Source of the DNA: Rothia sp. P100
GTDB taxonomy: Bacteria > Actinomycetota > Actinomycetes > Actinomycetales > Micrococcaceae
Direction: 5' to 3'
Length of the DNA: 64,000 bases
NCBI RefSeq assembly: GCF_023712425.1
Contig: NZ_JAMAYG010000003.1
Coordinates: forward strand, 363,452 to 427,451
Position 1 is the stretch's first letter, and the number at the start of each line of letters is the position of its first letter. Shown piece after piece: positions 8,486 through 16,097 of this stretch. The translations under genes were made by a program, and so were the position numbers. The notes below the pieces were generated by a model, which saw nothing but the letters and a program-made list of their open reading frames with translations, did not search any database and had not been told where the DNA came from.

Positions 8486-8520
8486 TAAGTGCCCGACCCG
8501 ATAAATCGGGCGGGCACTTA
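8486..8520 (-). terminator. intrinsic terminator downstream of the cyclophilin gene
   Basis: Long inverted repeat TAAGTGCCCG / CGGGCACTTA with inner CCCGAT / ATCGGG, immediately downstream of the cyclophilin stop on the minus strand and ahead of the rhomboid start. The following bases on that strand are T-rich. Confidence 0.75.
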
Positions 8521-8542
8521 CGTGATAAAGATTTTCTAACGC

Positions 8543-9067
8543 TTAGAGTTCTTCGATGTCGACTGAGGAGAGAATGACGTCCTCAACGGGGCGGTCCATA
8601 GCACCGGTTGCTACGCCTTCAATAGCGTCAACGACCTTCTTGGAATCCTCATCAACAACTTCACCGAAGATGGTGTGGCGGCCGTTGAGCCAGGGGGTTT
8701 CAACGGTGGTGATGAAGAACTGTGAGCCGTTGGTGCCGGGGCCAGCGTTTGCCATGGCCAGCAGGTAGGGCTTGTTGAAGCTCAGTTCGGGGTGGATTTC
8801 GTCCTTGAACTGGTAGCCGGGGCCGCCGATGCCCTGGCCCAGGGGGTCACCACCCTGAATCATAAAGTCGCGAATAATGCGGTGGAAAACGACGTCCTTG
8901 TAGAGGGGACCGTTCTCTACTTCACCGGTGCGGGGGTGGCGCCATTCCTGGGTACCATCGGAGAGACCGATGAAGTTCTTGACGGTCAGCGGCGCGTGGT
9001 TACCGAAGAGGTTAACAACGATGTCGCCGTGGTTAGTGTGAAGTGTTGCTTTAGCAGTTGCAGTCAT
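8543..9067 (-). CDS. ppiA: peptidyl-prolyl cis-trans isomerase, cyclophilin type
   Basis: A 174-residue cytoplasmic cyclophilin that isomerises Xaa-Pro bonds in folding proteins. Core motifs include VVFHRIIRDFMIQGGDP, GTNGSQFFITT and LNGRHTIFGEV, covering the catalytic Arg, Gln and His positions of the family. The start is ATG 9067 with GGGGAAC directly upstream; the longer reading lacks a ribosome site. There is no signal peptide. A single-gene unit with its own terminator. Cyclophilins of this kind sit near the origin in many Actinobacteria, which supports the symbol. Confidence 0.93.
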   Translation of the reverse strand: MTATAKATLHTNHGDIVVNLFGNHAPLTVKNFIGLSDGTQEWRHPRTGEVENGPLYKDVVFHRIIRDFMIQGGDPLGQGIGGPGYQFKDEIHPELSFNKPYLLAMANAGPGTNGSQFFITTVETPWLNGRHTIFGEVVDEDSKKVVDAIEGVATGAMDRPVEDVILSSVDIEEL

Positions 9068-9222
9068 GTTCCCCATTCTGTCATGCCATCCTCCACAGAT
9101 GCTAGACATAGACTGCGCTTTTGCACTCAGCGAAAGATATGTAGGGGGGAGAAAACGTAAAGAGGTTCACGGTTTCTACTATGAGCTGCAGTCAAGTGCA
9201 GTATTTTAATGATATCTAAATT

Positions 9223-9271
9223 ATGAAATCTAATGTTCATATAATGAAATTGTGGATAAGTTAGATTTCAT
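9223..9271. promoter_or_regulatory. inverted repeat enclosing a DnaA box upstream of a methyltransferase gene
   Basis: Arms ATGAAATCTAA (9223-9233) and TTAGATTTCAT (9261-9271) are perfect reverse complements across 27 bp. A perfect minus-strand DnaA box (TGTGGATAA, 9251-9259) lies in the spacer, next to the right arm. The element is 28 bp upstream of the ATG at 9299, where an operator would be expected. Confidence 0.5.
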
Positions 9272-9298
9272 TATTCCTTTTGAAAGTGAAATTTAACA

Positions 9299-10108
9299 AT
9301 GAAAGAGTCCTATACTCACGGGCACCAAAAACCAGTCCTCAATGCACACCAGCAGCGTACCATCGATAATTCTGCGGCCTATCTCAGACCATATCTCGCC
9401 CCGGGCATGAATCTGTTGGATATTGGTGCCGGCCCCGGCAGTATCACCGCAGATTTTGCACGGTTAACTGGCAAGGTAACAGCCACTGAAATTGGGGAGG
9501 AAGAGTTAAACCTCTGCCAAAGACATCTTCTCGATAAGGGCCTGACCGTGGAACAAGGAATTTCGGCAAAATTCTCCGTAGAAAACGTACATCACCTCAG
9601 CTTTTCAGACAATATTTTTGATATAGCTCATGCGCACCAGGTTATTCAACACGTTAGCAATCCTATTCAGGCTCTCACAGAAATGGCTCGTGTAGTAAGG
9701 CCTGGTGGGTATGTTGCTATTCGGGACGCCGACTACGAGAGCTTTTTCTGGTTCCCTGCATCATCCAAAATTTCACGATGGCGAGAACTTTATCTACAGG
9801 TTGCTCGGAATAACGGTGGGGAACCAAGTGCTGGACGCAGACTTCTTTCGTATGCTCGGCAGGCGGGTTTAAGCGGAGCACGTTTTACAACTTCCACCTG
9901 GACATACACGGGTGAAGAGGCTCAACAACTGGCCTGTTCATGGGCTGAGCGAATAGAACAAACTGCCCTAGGGCAACAAATTGTTGAGACAGGGCTGACT
10001 AGTATTCAGGAATTGCAAGAGGTGGCTCAAGAGTGGAGAGAATGGGGTTCACAGCCTGGCGCTCTCTTTGTCATCCCGCACGGGGAACTTCTCTGGCAGA
10101 AACCCTAA
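9299..10108 (+). CDS. class I SAM-dependent methyltransferase
   Basis: A 269-residue cytoplasmic methyltransferase. Motif I is LLDIGAGPGSITADFARL (residues 39-56), the glycine-rich SAM loop. A later segment, FDIAHAHQVIQHVSNPIQAL (about 108-127), matches motif IV of the Methyltransf_11/25 families. MARVVRPGGYVAIRD forms the following strand-loop. The second half carries a helical substrate cap. Substrate cannot be deduced. The upstream leader is AT-rich and holds an inverted repeat with a DnaA box. The ribosome site (GAAAGTG) is modest. Confidence 0.85.
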   Translation: MKESYTHGHQKPVLNAHQQRTIDNSAAYLRPYLAPGMNLLDIGAGPGSITADFARLTGKVTATEIGEEELNLCQRHLLDKGLTVEQGISAKFSVENVHHLSFSDNIFDIAHAHQVIQHVSNPIQALTEMARVVRPGGYVAIRDADYESFFWFPASSKISRWRELYLQVARNNGGEPSAGRRLLSYARQAGLSGARFTTSTWTYTGEEAQQLACSWAERIEQTALGQQIVETGLTSIQELQEVAQEWREWGSQPGALFVIPHGELLWQKP

Positions 10109-10366
10109 TAGGTCCGTAAAAGTCTGTTTCGATTCGAATAGTCCCGCTGGGGGTGAACTCTGAAGCTTATTCGTAGGAACGTAGATTGAGCCAACATGAC
10201 GGAATTTCGCAGTTGATAGATAAAGGGACATGGTCTTTAGCGGGCAGAGAACACCAGGTTTCTTTTCGTATATAAACTGCTTTTTACAAGCATATTTCGT
10301 AAGCTTATGAATAACAGTTAACCGCTGCGTCCTTCGCGGCGCTGAAATCAACCTGGAGGTAGAGAC
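10109..10366. other. intergenic region without recognised gene
   Basis: About 258 bp between the methyltransferase and the Lys/Ala-rich protein. It holds the ribosome site GGAGG just before the ATG at 10367. I see no convincing small gene or RNA. A minus-strand open frame here has no ribosome site or family features. Confidence 0.4.
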
Positions 10367-10999
10367 ATGGCTCTAACCAAAAATGCTAAGGCTAAGAAAG
10401 CTCAGAAGCAGGCAGAGAGATTCTTTGCAAAGGCTCAGAAGAAGACCGGCAAGAAGGCAGACAAACTGACCAAGCTGGCTGACAAGAAAACTGCTCGCGC
10501 TGAGAAGTTCACAGCCAACAAGTTTACTGATCTCCAGAAGACCGCTGAGAAGCACGGAAAGAACGCAAAGAAGACCACTAACTCAGTGGCTAAAGACGCT
10601 CACAAGAAGCTGGACAAGGTGCAAAACACCCTGGTGAATAAAATCCAGCACACCATTGATGATGTCACCCCGGTAGTTGAAGATGCTGTGGCAACTGCCC
10701 GTGTCAAAGCTGCTGAAGTTGCTGATACCGTTGCTGTTAAACTCTCAGACGCTGAAGTTCCTGCACCGGTCAACACCGTTGCGGCTAAAGTAACTGGCGA
10801 CAAGAAGGCTGTAAAGAATGCACAGAAGGCCGCTGTAAAGGCTGCTGCCCAGTTCGCTAAGGAGCAGAAGAAAGCTTCTAAAAAGAGCGGCAAGGGTTGG
10901 CTAGTTCTGGGGCTGCTGGTTGCGGGCACCGTTGCTGGCGCTGCTGCTTACAAGGCTTCACGCCCCGTCGAGGATCCCTGGAAGACCCCCGCTGCATAA
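10367..10999 (+). CDS. Lys/Ala-rich protein with C-terminal membrane anchor
   Basis: A 210-residue protein. Residues 1-90 are extremely rich in Lys and Ala (for example KAKKAQKQAERFFAKAQKK) and resemble histone H1-like or Lsr2-tail sequences. Residues 95-145 are less basic and Val/Ala-rich. Residues 145-180 return to Lys/Ala. A single hydrophobic segment, GWLVLGLLVAGTVAGAAAY (about 180-198), follows, then a short tail ending EDPWKTPAA. The layout suggests a membrane-anchored, nucleic-acid- or polyanion-binding protein. That role is inference. GGAGG lies upstream of the ATG and a strong terminator follows. Confidence 0.82.
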   Translation: MALTKNAKAKKAQKQAERFFAKAQKKTGKKADKLTKLADKKTARAEKFTANKFTDLQKTAEKHGKNAKKTTNSVAKDAHKKLDKVQNTLVNKIQHTIDDVTPVVEDAVATARVKAAEVADTVAVKLSDAEVPAPVNTVAAKVTGDKKAVKNAQKAAVKAAAQFAKEQKKASKKSGKGWLVLGLLVAGTVAGAAAYKASRPVEDPWKTPAA

Positions 11000-11037
11000 G
11001 TTTTGTGTTTGAGGTAGCGGTTTATAGCTAGCTGAGA

Positions 11038-11074
11038 ACGCCGACGCATGAGAGATAATGCGTCGGCGTTTTTG
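11038..11074 (+). terminator. intrinsic terminator after the Lys/Ala-rich gene
   Basis: Stem ACGCCGACGCAT / ATGCGTCGGCGT with an eleven-base loop followed by TTTTT. Confidence 0.9.
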
Positions 11075-11208
11075 CATCCGTCAAAAACTACAGCTTATCC
11101 AGTTTTCATCGACGGGCCTATCCGTGAATGATAAACAGATGATTATCTACTTCTCCGACCCTCCTACTGGCGAGCAGCGTGGTATCTCAGGGGTCTTTTT
11201 CTGGGCAT

Positions 11209-11243
11209 AAAAAAGAGGCTCAGTCTTTCGACTGAGCCTCTTC
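11209..11243 (-). terminator. terminator of tRNA-Ala/5S unit, copy 1
   Basis: Stem GAGGCTCAGTC / GACTGAGCCTC with loop TTTC; on the minus strand it is followed by a T-run (A residues at 11209-11214). It lies just beyond the 5S 3' end. Confidence 0.88.
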
Positions 11244-11254
11244 CATCACATTTA

Positions 11255-11371
11255 ATTCGGCAATGACTTACTCTCCCACACCGTCACCAGTGCAGTACCA
11301 TCAGCGCAAAGAGCCTTAACTTCCGGGTTCGGGATGGGACCGGGTGTTTCCCTCTTGCTATAATCACCGAA
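11255..11371 (-). rRNA. rrf: 5S ribosomal RNA (copy 1)
   Basis: About 117 nt. Read on the minus strand it has the 5S signatures: terminal helix TTCGG / CCGAA, CCCGGTCCCATCCCGAACCC, GAAGTTAAG, GCGCTGATGGTACTGC and TGTGGGAGAGTAAG. It lies only three bases after the 3' end of tRNA-Ala and before a strong terminator. No 16S or 23S gene is upstream, so it is not the end of an rRNA operon. An almost identical copy lies 4,241 bp to the right. Confidence 0.93.
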
Positions 11372-11374
11372 GAG

Positions 11375-11447
11375 TGGAGGCGAGGGGACTCGAACCCCTA
11401 ACCCCCTGCTTGCAAAGCAGGTGCGCTACCAATTGCGCCACGCCCCC
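11375..11447 (-). tRNA. tRNA-Ala(TGC), copy 1
   Basis: A 73-nt cloverleaf beginning GGGGGCG and ending CGCCTCC-A. The acceptor carries the G3:U70 pair that marks alanine tRNAs. Anticodon loop CTTTGCAAG gives anticodon TGC, and the T arm contains GGTTCGAGTCC. CCA is not encoded. It abuts 5S rRNA, so tRNA processing would release the 5S precursor end. Confidence 0.96.
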
Positions 11448-11584
11448 GTAGGTGCATATAAAACTATACTACACATTTTTTACACGTGCAAACATAAGCT
11501 TACCAAACATGGGTTAGATAGACCACAGTAGAATCACTACATTTCCTAAAATACTGCTTTAGCACACCCCTTTAGGCTCTCATT

Positions 11585-12148
11585 GTGTCGGTCCTTAAAA
11601 TCAAAAGCATGACTATCACACCACAAAATATCGTCCATATCGTCGTGATGGGCGTCAGCGGCACCGGAAAAACAGAGCTAGCCCACCGTTTGCACCATCG
11701 CACCGGTTTTAGCTTTGCCGAAGGCGATGATCTACACCCGGCGTCCAACGTCCAGAAGATGAGTGCGGGCAATCCACTTACCGATGAGGACCGTGCGCCC
11801 TGGCTGGCTGATATCGCCGCATGGGCTACCGAACAGGCAGCACAGGGCAAGAACACCATCATCACCTGCTCAGCTCTTAAAAAGCAGTACCGCAACGCTT
11901 TGCGCACCGCACCTGGCCGCGTGATTTTTCTGCATCTCACAGGCTCCAAAGAACTAATTGCAGACCGCATGACTCACCGACGCGGTCACTTTATGCCCAC
12001 TACCCTGCTTGACTCACAATTAGCGACCCTCGAACCCCTCGAGGCGGACGAGTTAGGTTTCACCCTTGACATCACTCCCCCGCTGGATGACATCGCTTAC
12101 AATGCTGAAAACACACTGACACAAACCTACGGAGTAAACTTCTCATGA
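11585..12148 (+). CDS. gntK: gluconokinase
   Basis: A 187-residue kinase that makes 6-phosphogluconate from gluconate, feeding the pentose phosphate pathway. The P-loop MGVSGTGKTELAHRL (about residues 22-36) is preceded by strand HIVVM. FAEGDDLHPASNVQKMSAG (about 44-62) and DRAPWLADIAAW are family hallmarks, and ITCSALKKQYR is the CSALK motif. The start is GTG 11585 with AGG eight bases upstream; ATG 11609 is possible. The stop overlaps the next start by four bases (ATGA), so it is translationally coupled to the gluconate permease. Confidence 0.95.
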   Translation: MSVLKIKSMTITPQNIVHIVVMGVSGTGKTELAHRLHHRTGFSFAEGDDLHPASNVQKMSAGNPLTDEDRAPWLADIAAWATEQAAQGKNTIITCSALKKQYRNALRTAPGRVIFLHLTGSKELIADRMTHRRGHFMPTTLLDSQLATLEPLEADELGFTLDITPPLDDIAYNAENTLTQTYGVNFS

Positions 12149-13548
12149 CCATCGAAGACTGGACACAAACCCTAACAGCAGGGCCCCTACTGGCTATTGC
12201 GGCAGCAGCTGTAGCCCTGCTTCTTGTGCTCATCATGAAGTTGAAGGTGCACGCCTTCCCCGCTCTTATTTTGGTCAGTGTTCTCACCGCAATTGCAGCG
12301 GGTATTCCCACCGCCCAGGTGGTGCCGGTTATGCTCAGCGGCTTCGGCAGTACGCTGGCATCCGTCGCACTTCTCGTAGGCCTAGGCGCCATGCTGGGTA
12401 TCCTCATCCAGACTTCCGGCGGTGCGCAAGTGCTTGCCCACAAACTCATCTCGGTCTTTGGTGAAAAGCGGGCACCTATCGCCTTGGGTGTGACATCCAT
12501 GCTCTTTGGCTTCCCCATCTTCTTTGATGCCGGGCTGGTGGTCATGCTGCCTATCATGTTCTCGGTAGCTCGCTGGGTAGGCGGTTCTATGCTGTTCTAC
12601 GGCATTCCCGTGGCAGGTGCTTTCTCGGTCATGCATGTCTTCACTCCACCCCACCCCGGCCCGGTATCAGCTGCTGCCTTCTTCAACGCTAACGTTGGTG
12701 TCCTTCTGCTGGTCGCCCTGGTAATTGCAATTCCCACTTGGTATCTGGCGGTTTACCTCTTCAGCCGCTATATCGGCGCTCGCATCAATCTGCCGGTCCC
12801 CGCTCTCTTGGGCATCGATGAGGAGCCGGACGATCCTAAAAATCCGCCTAGCTTTGGCACCGTCCTGTTTGTTCTTCTACTACCCATGCTGCTGATTTTT
12901 ATGAACACCGGCCTGAACACACTAGCCACTTCGGGTATTCTCGCAGAGGACGTCACTGACCAGACCTGGTACCAGACCCTGCGCATGCTGGGGGAAACAC
13001 CTGTTGCCCTTCTCATCACCACACTGGTGGCCATGTACGTACTGGGCAACCGCCGTGGCGTCCACAAAAAGCACATCAACACCACCATGGAAGGTGCACT
13101 CCCCGCTGTTTGCTCGGTTATTCTGATTACCGGTGCCGGTGGCATGTTTGGTGGCGTACTGCGTACCTCGGGTATTGGTGCTTCACTGACCGATGTACTG
13201 GGCGACATGGGTGTGCCCCTCATTGTTGCTGGCTTTATCATCTCGGGTATCCTACGTGTTGCTCAGGGTTCAGCGACCGTAGCCCTGACGACCACAGCTG
13301 GTCTTATTGCTCCGGGCGTCGAGGCCGCAGGATACGGGGATCTCCAACTCTCTGCTCTGGTCATTGCTGTCGCCGCTGGATCGGTGATTCTCTCTCACTT
13401 CAATGACTCCGGCTTCTGGCTGGTCAGCCGCTTCTTCAATATGGACGAAAAGACAACCTTCAAGACCTGGACGGTGATGGAAACCCTCATTGGCCTCGTT
13501 GGTTTTACATTGGCTCTGGGCATTTTCTACGCCGCAACCTTGATATAA
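12145..13548 (+). CDS. gntP: gluconate:H+ symporter, GntP family
   Basis: A 467-residue permease with about twelve hydrophobic segments. GntP-family features include HAFPALILVSVLTAIAAGI near the start, FGFPIFFDAGLVVMLPI (about residues 117-133), FTPPHPGPVSAAA and a late SHFNDSGFWLVSRFF. It imports gluconate across the plasma membrane for the kinase encoded directly upstream. Length is typical (about 450). The operon is closed by a hairpin at 13574-13609. The symbol gntT would be equally apt. Confidence 0.94.
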   Translation: MTIEDWTQTLTAGPLLAIAAAAVALLLVLIMKLKVHAFPALILVSVLTAIAAGIPTAQVVPVMLSGFGSTLASVALLVGLGAMLGILIQTSGGAQVLAHKLISVFGEKRAPIALGVTSMLFGFPIFFDAGLVVMLPIMFSVARWVGGSMLFYGIPVAGAFSVMHVFTPPHPGPVSAAAFFNANVGVLLLVALVIAIPTWYLAVYLFSRYIGARINLPVPALLGIDEEPDDPKNPPSFGTVLFVLLLPMLLIFMNTGLNTLATSGILAEDVTDQTWYQTLRMLGETPVALLITTLVAMYVLGNRRGVHKKHINTTMEGALPAVCSVILITGAGGMFGGVLRTSGIGASLTDVLGDMGVPLIVAGFIISGILRVAQGSATVALTTTAGLIAPGVEAAGYGDLQLSALVIAVAAGSVILSHFNDSGFWLVSRFFNMDEKTTFKTWTVMETLIGLVGFTLALGIFYAATLI

Positions 13549-13573
13549 AAACCCAGCGTCTCCACGCGTCACC

Positions 13574-13609
13574 CAAAGCGCCACCCTTCAACATCAGGGT
13601 GGCGCTTTA
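13574..13609. terminator. terminator hairpin after the gluconate operon
   Basis: Stem AAAGCGCCACCCT / AGGGTGGCGCTTT flanked by A residues on the left and T residues on the right. It sits between convergent genes, so it can stop both gntKP and the phosphate-transport unit. Confidence 0.85.
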
Positions 13610-13641
13610 GTTTAAGCACTTAAGGTTATACGGGATTGATC

Positions 13642-13932
13642 CTAGTCAGCGACCCCAAAGAGGTTAAAACCGGTGTAGGCATAGAGGAAGTCTTTTGCAA
13701 TCCACAGAATACCAGTGAGAATTGCCAGCGCCAGCAGCACAAAAATAGCGTAGGCAGCTACCCTAGCTAGAGGGTGCTGCACTTCAACCTTTACGGTACC
13801 GTCAGCAGTTTCAGTGGCTGTGCCGCTCACAAGCCGCACGGCAACCGCATACAGAATGGGTAGACCTGCCCCAAAGACAAGTCCAGCCAAGAACACGGGA
13901 TAAATCTTATGGAAGATTTCAGCGAGAAGCAT
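13642..13932 (-). CDS. small membrane protein coupled to the phosphate transporter
   Basis: A 96-residue protein with two hydrophobic segments (about residues 10-32 and 60-82) separated by a polar loop. Its ATG overlaps the pit stop codon (TAATG), which points to translational coupling. A short membrane protein after pit is often seen in Actinobacteria and may be a transporter accessory, but no function is established from the sequence. Confidence 0.8.
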   Translation of the reverse strand: MLLAEIFHKIYPVFLAGLVFGAGLPILYAVAVRLVSGTATETADGTVKVEVQHPLARVAAYAIFVLLALAILTGILWIAKDFLYAYTGFNLFGVAD

Positions 13933-15128
13933 TACTGACCAACCTTCTGTATGACGGGGAGGGATTCAGTATGCACTTCACGGGTTCGCACGACTTCACC
14001 GGCATGCATATCAATGTGGCTAATAGCGCTCTTGCGCGAATGTGCCCACATCCAGGCGCAAAATCCGACCAGAATCAGAAATACGGTTGCTTCCCCCATC
14101 CAATCACTACCCGTGAAGTGGTTGATGTAATTACCGACGAACCATGTCAGAGCACCAACACTGCCTGCGGCGGGGAGGGTAATAGTCCAGGCAACTACCA
14201 TGCGCCGGGCAGTCGACCATTTCACTGCAACACGGCGTCCCACACCTGAACCGATGATAGAACCGGTAGCTACGTGAGTAGTCGAAAGAGCCATTCCGAA
14301 ATGAGAGGACGTCAAAATAATGGCAGCAGAAGAACCATCAGCAGAGAAACCCTGAGGGCCTTCGATATCGACGATACCCTTACCCAGAGTTTTGATGATG
14401 CGCCACCCACCCAGGTAGGTTCCCAGGGCAATAGCTACCGCACAGACCAGGCGAACCCAGAAGGGTATATCCGCCGACGGATCGATTTCCTGTGCCGCAA
14501 CGAGGGCTAGGAAAATAACACCCATGGTCTTTTGAGCGTCATTGGTACCGTGTGCTAGCGACATGAGAGAAGCAGCAGAAATCTGACCAAAGCGGAAGTT
14601 TTTCTTCTTACGGTTCTCAGGCACTGCCACTGTAACGCGGTAGACCACCCTGGTGCTGATATATGCGATGATACCGGCAATGAGGGGCGCTAGAAGAGCC
14701 GGAACGATAATCTTCATTAGCACCCCATTCCAGAGCACTCCGCTTGTTCCCAAGGATGCTAGTGTCGCACCAATTAGCCCTCCAAAGAGGGCATGAGAGG
14801 AGCTAGAAGGCAATCCCAGCAACCAGGTGAGAACGTTCCACAGGATGGCGCCTACTAGACCAGTAAAGACGATAAGCATGAGGCTTGACCCGCCCCCTGC
14901 AGTCTCTAAGTCCACCAGCCCCGTGCCGACGGTCTTAGCTACTTCGATGGACAAGAAAGCACCGACGAGATTAAGGGAAGCTGAAAGAGCTACGGCAGTC
15001 TTAGGCTTGAGAGCACCGGTTGCGATGGAGGATGCCATGGCATTCGCGGTGTCGTGAAATCCGTTGGTGAAGTCAAAAGCCAGCGCGGTAAGTACCACAA
15101 TGACCAGGATGATGAGTTCTGTAGTCAC
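13932..15128 (-). CDS. pit: inorganic phosphate transporter, PiT family
   Basis: A 398-residue low-affinity phosphate permease. The two PiT signatures are present: AFDFTNGFHDTANAMASSIA near residues 18-37 and SLAHGTNDAQKTMGVIF near residues 190-206, within the duplicated internal halves. About ten hydrophobic segments and a short cytosolic tail follow. It is first in a two-gene unit with the 96-residue protein. The two tRNA-Ala/5S units flank this gene and gntKP. Confidence 0.95.
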   Translation of the reverse strand: MTTELIILVIVVLTALAFDFTNGFHDTANAMASSIATGALKPKTAVALSASLNLVGAFLSIEVAKTVGTGLVDLETAGGGSSLMLIVFTGLVGAILWNVLTWLLGLPSSSSHALFGGLIGATLASLGTSGVLWNGVLMKIIVPALLAPLIAGIIAYISTRVVYRVTVAVPENRKKKNFRFGQISAASLMSLAHGTNDAQKTMGVIFLALVAAQEIDPSADIPFWVRLVCAVAIALGTYLGGWRIIKTLGKGIVDIEGPQGFSADGSSAAIILTSSHFGMALSTTHVATGSIIGSGVGRRVAVKWSTARRMVVAWTITLPAAGSVGALTWFVGNYINHFTGSDWMGEATVFLILVGFCAWMWAHSRKSAISHIDMHAGEVVRTREVHTESLPVIQKVGQ

Positions 15129-15447
15129 CCAATGATTATGCGCCTATTAACAGTATTTAGGAAACATCTGAAAGATTGCAGGTAAACCCCAGACAGCGTT
15201 TTGTTTAAGGATTAAAAAACACACAATTCACACAGGGGTACCCCTCCGGATCCCACCCTCGATTCCACCAAAATAGCTTTTGACGTGAGAAAATGTTCCT
15301 TAAATAAATCCAGGACGGTCTATAAGTAGGAAGGTTCATGTGGTTTTACGAGCCTTGCCCCATATAATCCCTCAAACCCTGCTTCGCTCGTTAACCTATT
15401 ATTCACTTTAAAGCGGTGTGGGTTCCCCCATAACCTTCCCCTACAAC
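15129..15447. other. leader region of the pit gene
   Basis: About 320 bp without a recognisable gene between pit and the second 5S copy. AT-rich stretches near 15200-15320 probably hold the pit promoter. I see no clear PhoB-type direct repeat. Confidence 0.35.
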
Positions 15448-15484
15448 AAAAAGAAGAGGCCCAGTCTTTCGACTGAGCCTCTTC
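15448..15484 (-). terminator. terminator of tRNA-Ala/5S unit, copy 2
   Basis: Stem GAGGCCCAGTC / GACTGAGCCTC with loop TTTC. It is the same hairpin as copy 1 apart from one base (C for T, giving a C-A mismatch). A residues at 15448-15452 give the minus-strand T-run. Confidence 0.85.
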
Positions 15485-15495
15485 CATCACATTTA

Positions 15496-15612
15496 ATTCG
15501 GCAATGACTTACTCTCCCACACCGTCACCAGTGCAGTACCATCAGCGCAAAGAGCCTTAACTTCCGGGTTCGGGATGGGACCGGGTGTTTCCCTCTTGCT
15601 ATAATCACCGAA
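15496..15612 (-). rRNA. rrf: 5S ribosomal RNA (copy 2)
   Basis: Read base by base, the 117-nt 5S sequence appears identical to copy 1 at 11255-11371. It follows tRNA-Ala after three bases. Upstream on the same strand are tRNA-Ile, DUF3566 and gyrA, so this is probably the ancestral position from which copy 1 was duplicated. Confidence 0.93.
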
Positions 15613-15615
15613 GAG

Positions 15616-15688
15616 TGGAGGCGAGGGGACTCGAACCCCTAACCCCCTGCTTGCAAAGCAGGTGCGCTACCAATTGCGCCACGCCCCC
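15616..15688 (-). tRNA. tRNA-Ala(TGC), copy 2
   Basis: Same 73-nt sequence as copy 1, with anticodon TGC, G3:U70 pair and no encoded CCA. Its place downstream of gyrA, DUF3566 and tRNA-Ile matches the usual actinobacterial order. Confidence 0.96.
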
Positions 15689-15704
15689 ATATAGGTGCAA
15701 CCTA

Positions 15705-15821
15705 TTAAATTTTATCTGTAGCAGCTTTCCAAGAGCTTTTATTCTCTTGAGAGTCCTTCGCCTTCTTAGTTACAACCGCTGCTACGACTGCCGCTAAAGT
15801 GATTGCCATGAATTTATTCAT
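15705..15821 (-). CDS. DLW-39 family small protein
   Basis: A 38-residue peptide, MNKFMAITLAAVVAAVVT then a lysine-rich stretch, ending SSWKAATDKI. A single hydrophobic N-terminal helix and a polar tail fit the DLW-39 family, whose members of about 39 residues lie between tRNA-Ile and tRNA-Ala after gyrA in Actinobacteria. The place is exact here. The DLW motif itself reads SSW in this protein. Start ATG 15821 has AAAGG upstream. Function is unknown; a single-pass membrane peptide is predicted. Family assignment rests on position, length and tail pattern. Confidence 0.82.
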   Translation of the reverse strand: MNKFMAITLAAVVAAVVTKKAKDSQENKSSWKAATDKI

Positions 15822-15844
15822 TTCAACCTTTCAACCAAGGAGAG

Positions 15845-15918
15845 TGGGCGTACCAGGAATTGAACCTGGGACCTCTACATTATCAGTGTAGCGCTCTAAC
15901 CATCTGAGCTATACGCCC
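15845..15918 (-). tRNA. tRNA-Ile(GAT)
   Basis: A 74-nt cloverleaf starting GGGCGTATAGCTCAG and ending TACGCCC-A. Anticodon loop CTGATAA gives GAT. The T arm has GGTTCAATTCC. CCA is not encoded. It is downstream of gyrA-DUF3566, a conserved actinobacterial placement. Confidence 0.97.
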
Positions 15919-16040
15919 TCGGTGTTCAGATTTTCACCAGAACGAAATATAACTTTACACAGATTCACACAGCTTGCCAAATCGAAAAAGCATGTTCTGG
16001 GTCACAAAAATACCCGGGGTATTTTAAACATCTTCCGACC

Positions 16041-16084
16041 AAAAAAGATGGTCCCCTCCTCATGCCAGCAGGGGACCATCTTTC
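16041..16084 (-). terminator. terminator of the gyrA-DUF3566 unit
   Basis: Stem AAAGATGGTCCCCT / AGGGGACCATCTTT followed on the minus strand by a T-run (A residues at 16041-16046). It separates the gyrase transcript from tRNA-Ile. Confidence 0.88.
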
Positions 16085-16097
16085 TTCAGTGAAAACT

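Noticed and set aside
8449..8517. Longer N-terminus of the rhomboid protease
   Set aside because: It would translate the cyclophilin terminator hairpin. GTG 8448 has a good ribosome site.
10049..10351. Minus-strand frame overlapping the methyltransferase end
   Set aside because: It begins in the spacer without a ribosome site and overlaps a confident gene.
11653..11653. Alternative ATG starts inside gntK
   Set aside because: Starting later would remove the first strand before the P-loop. The upstream start region is kept, though GTG 11585 versus ATG 11609 stays open.
15585..15797. Plus-strand open frame with GLEPLTPCLQSRCATN
   Set aside because: It is the antisense of tRNA-Ala and the 5S end. 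This reading is a frequent false protein in databases.
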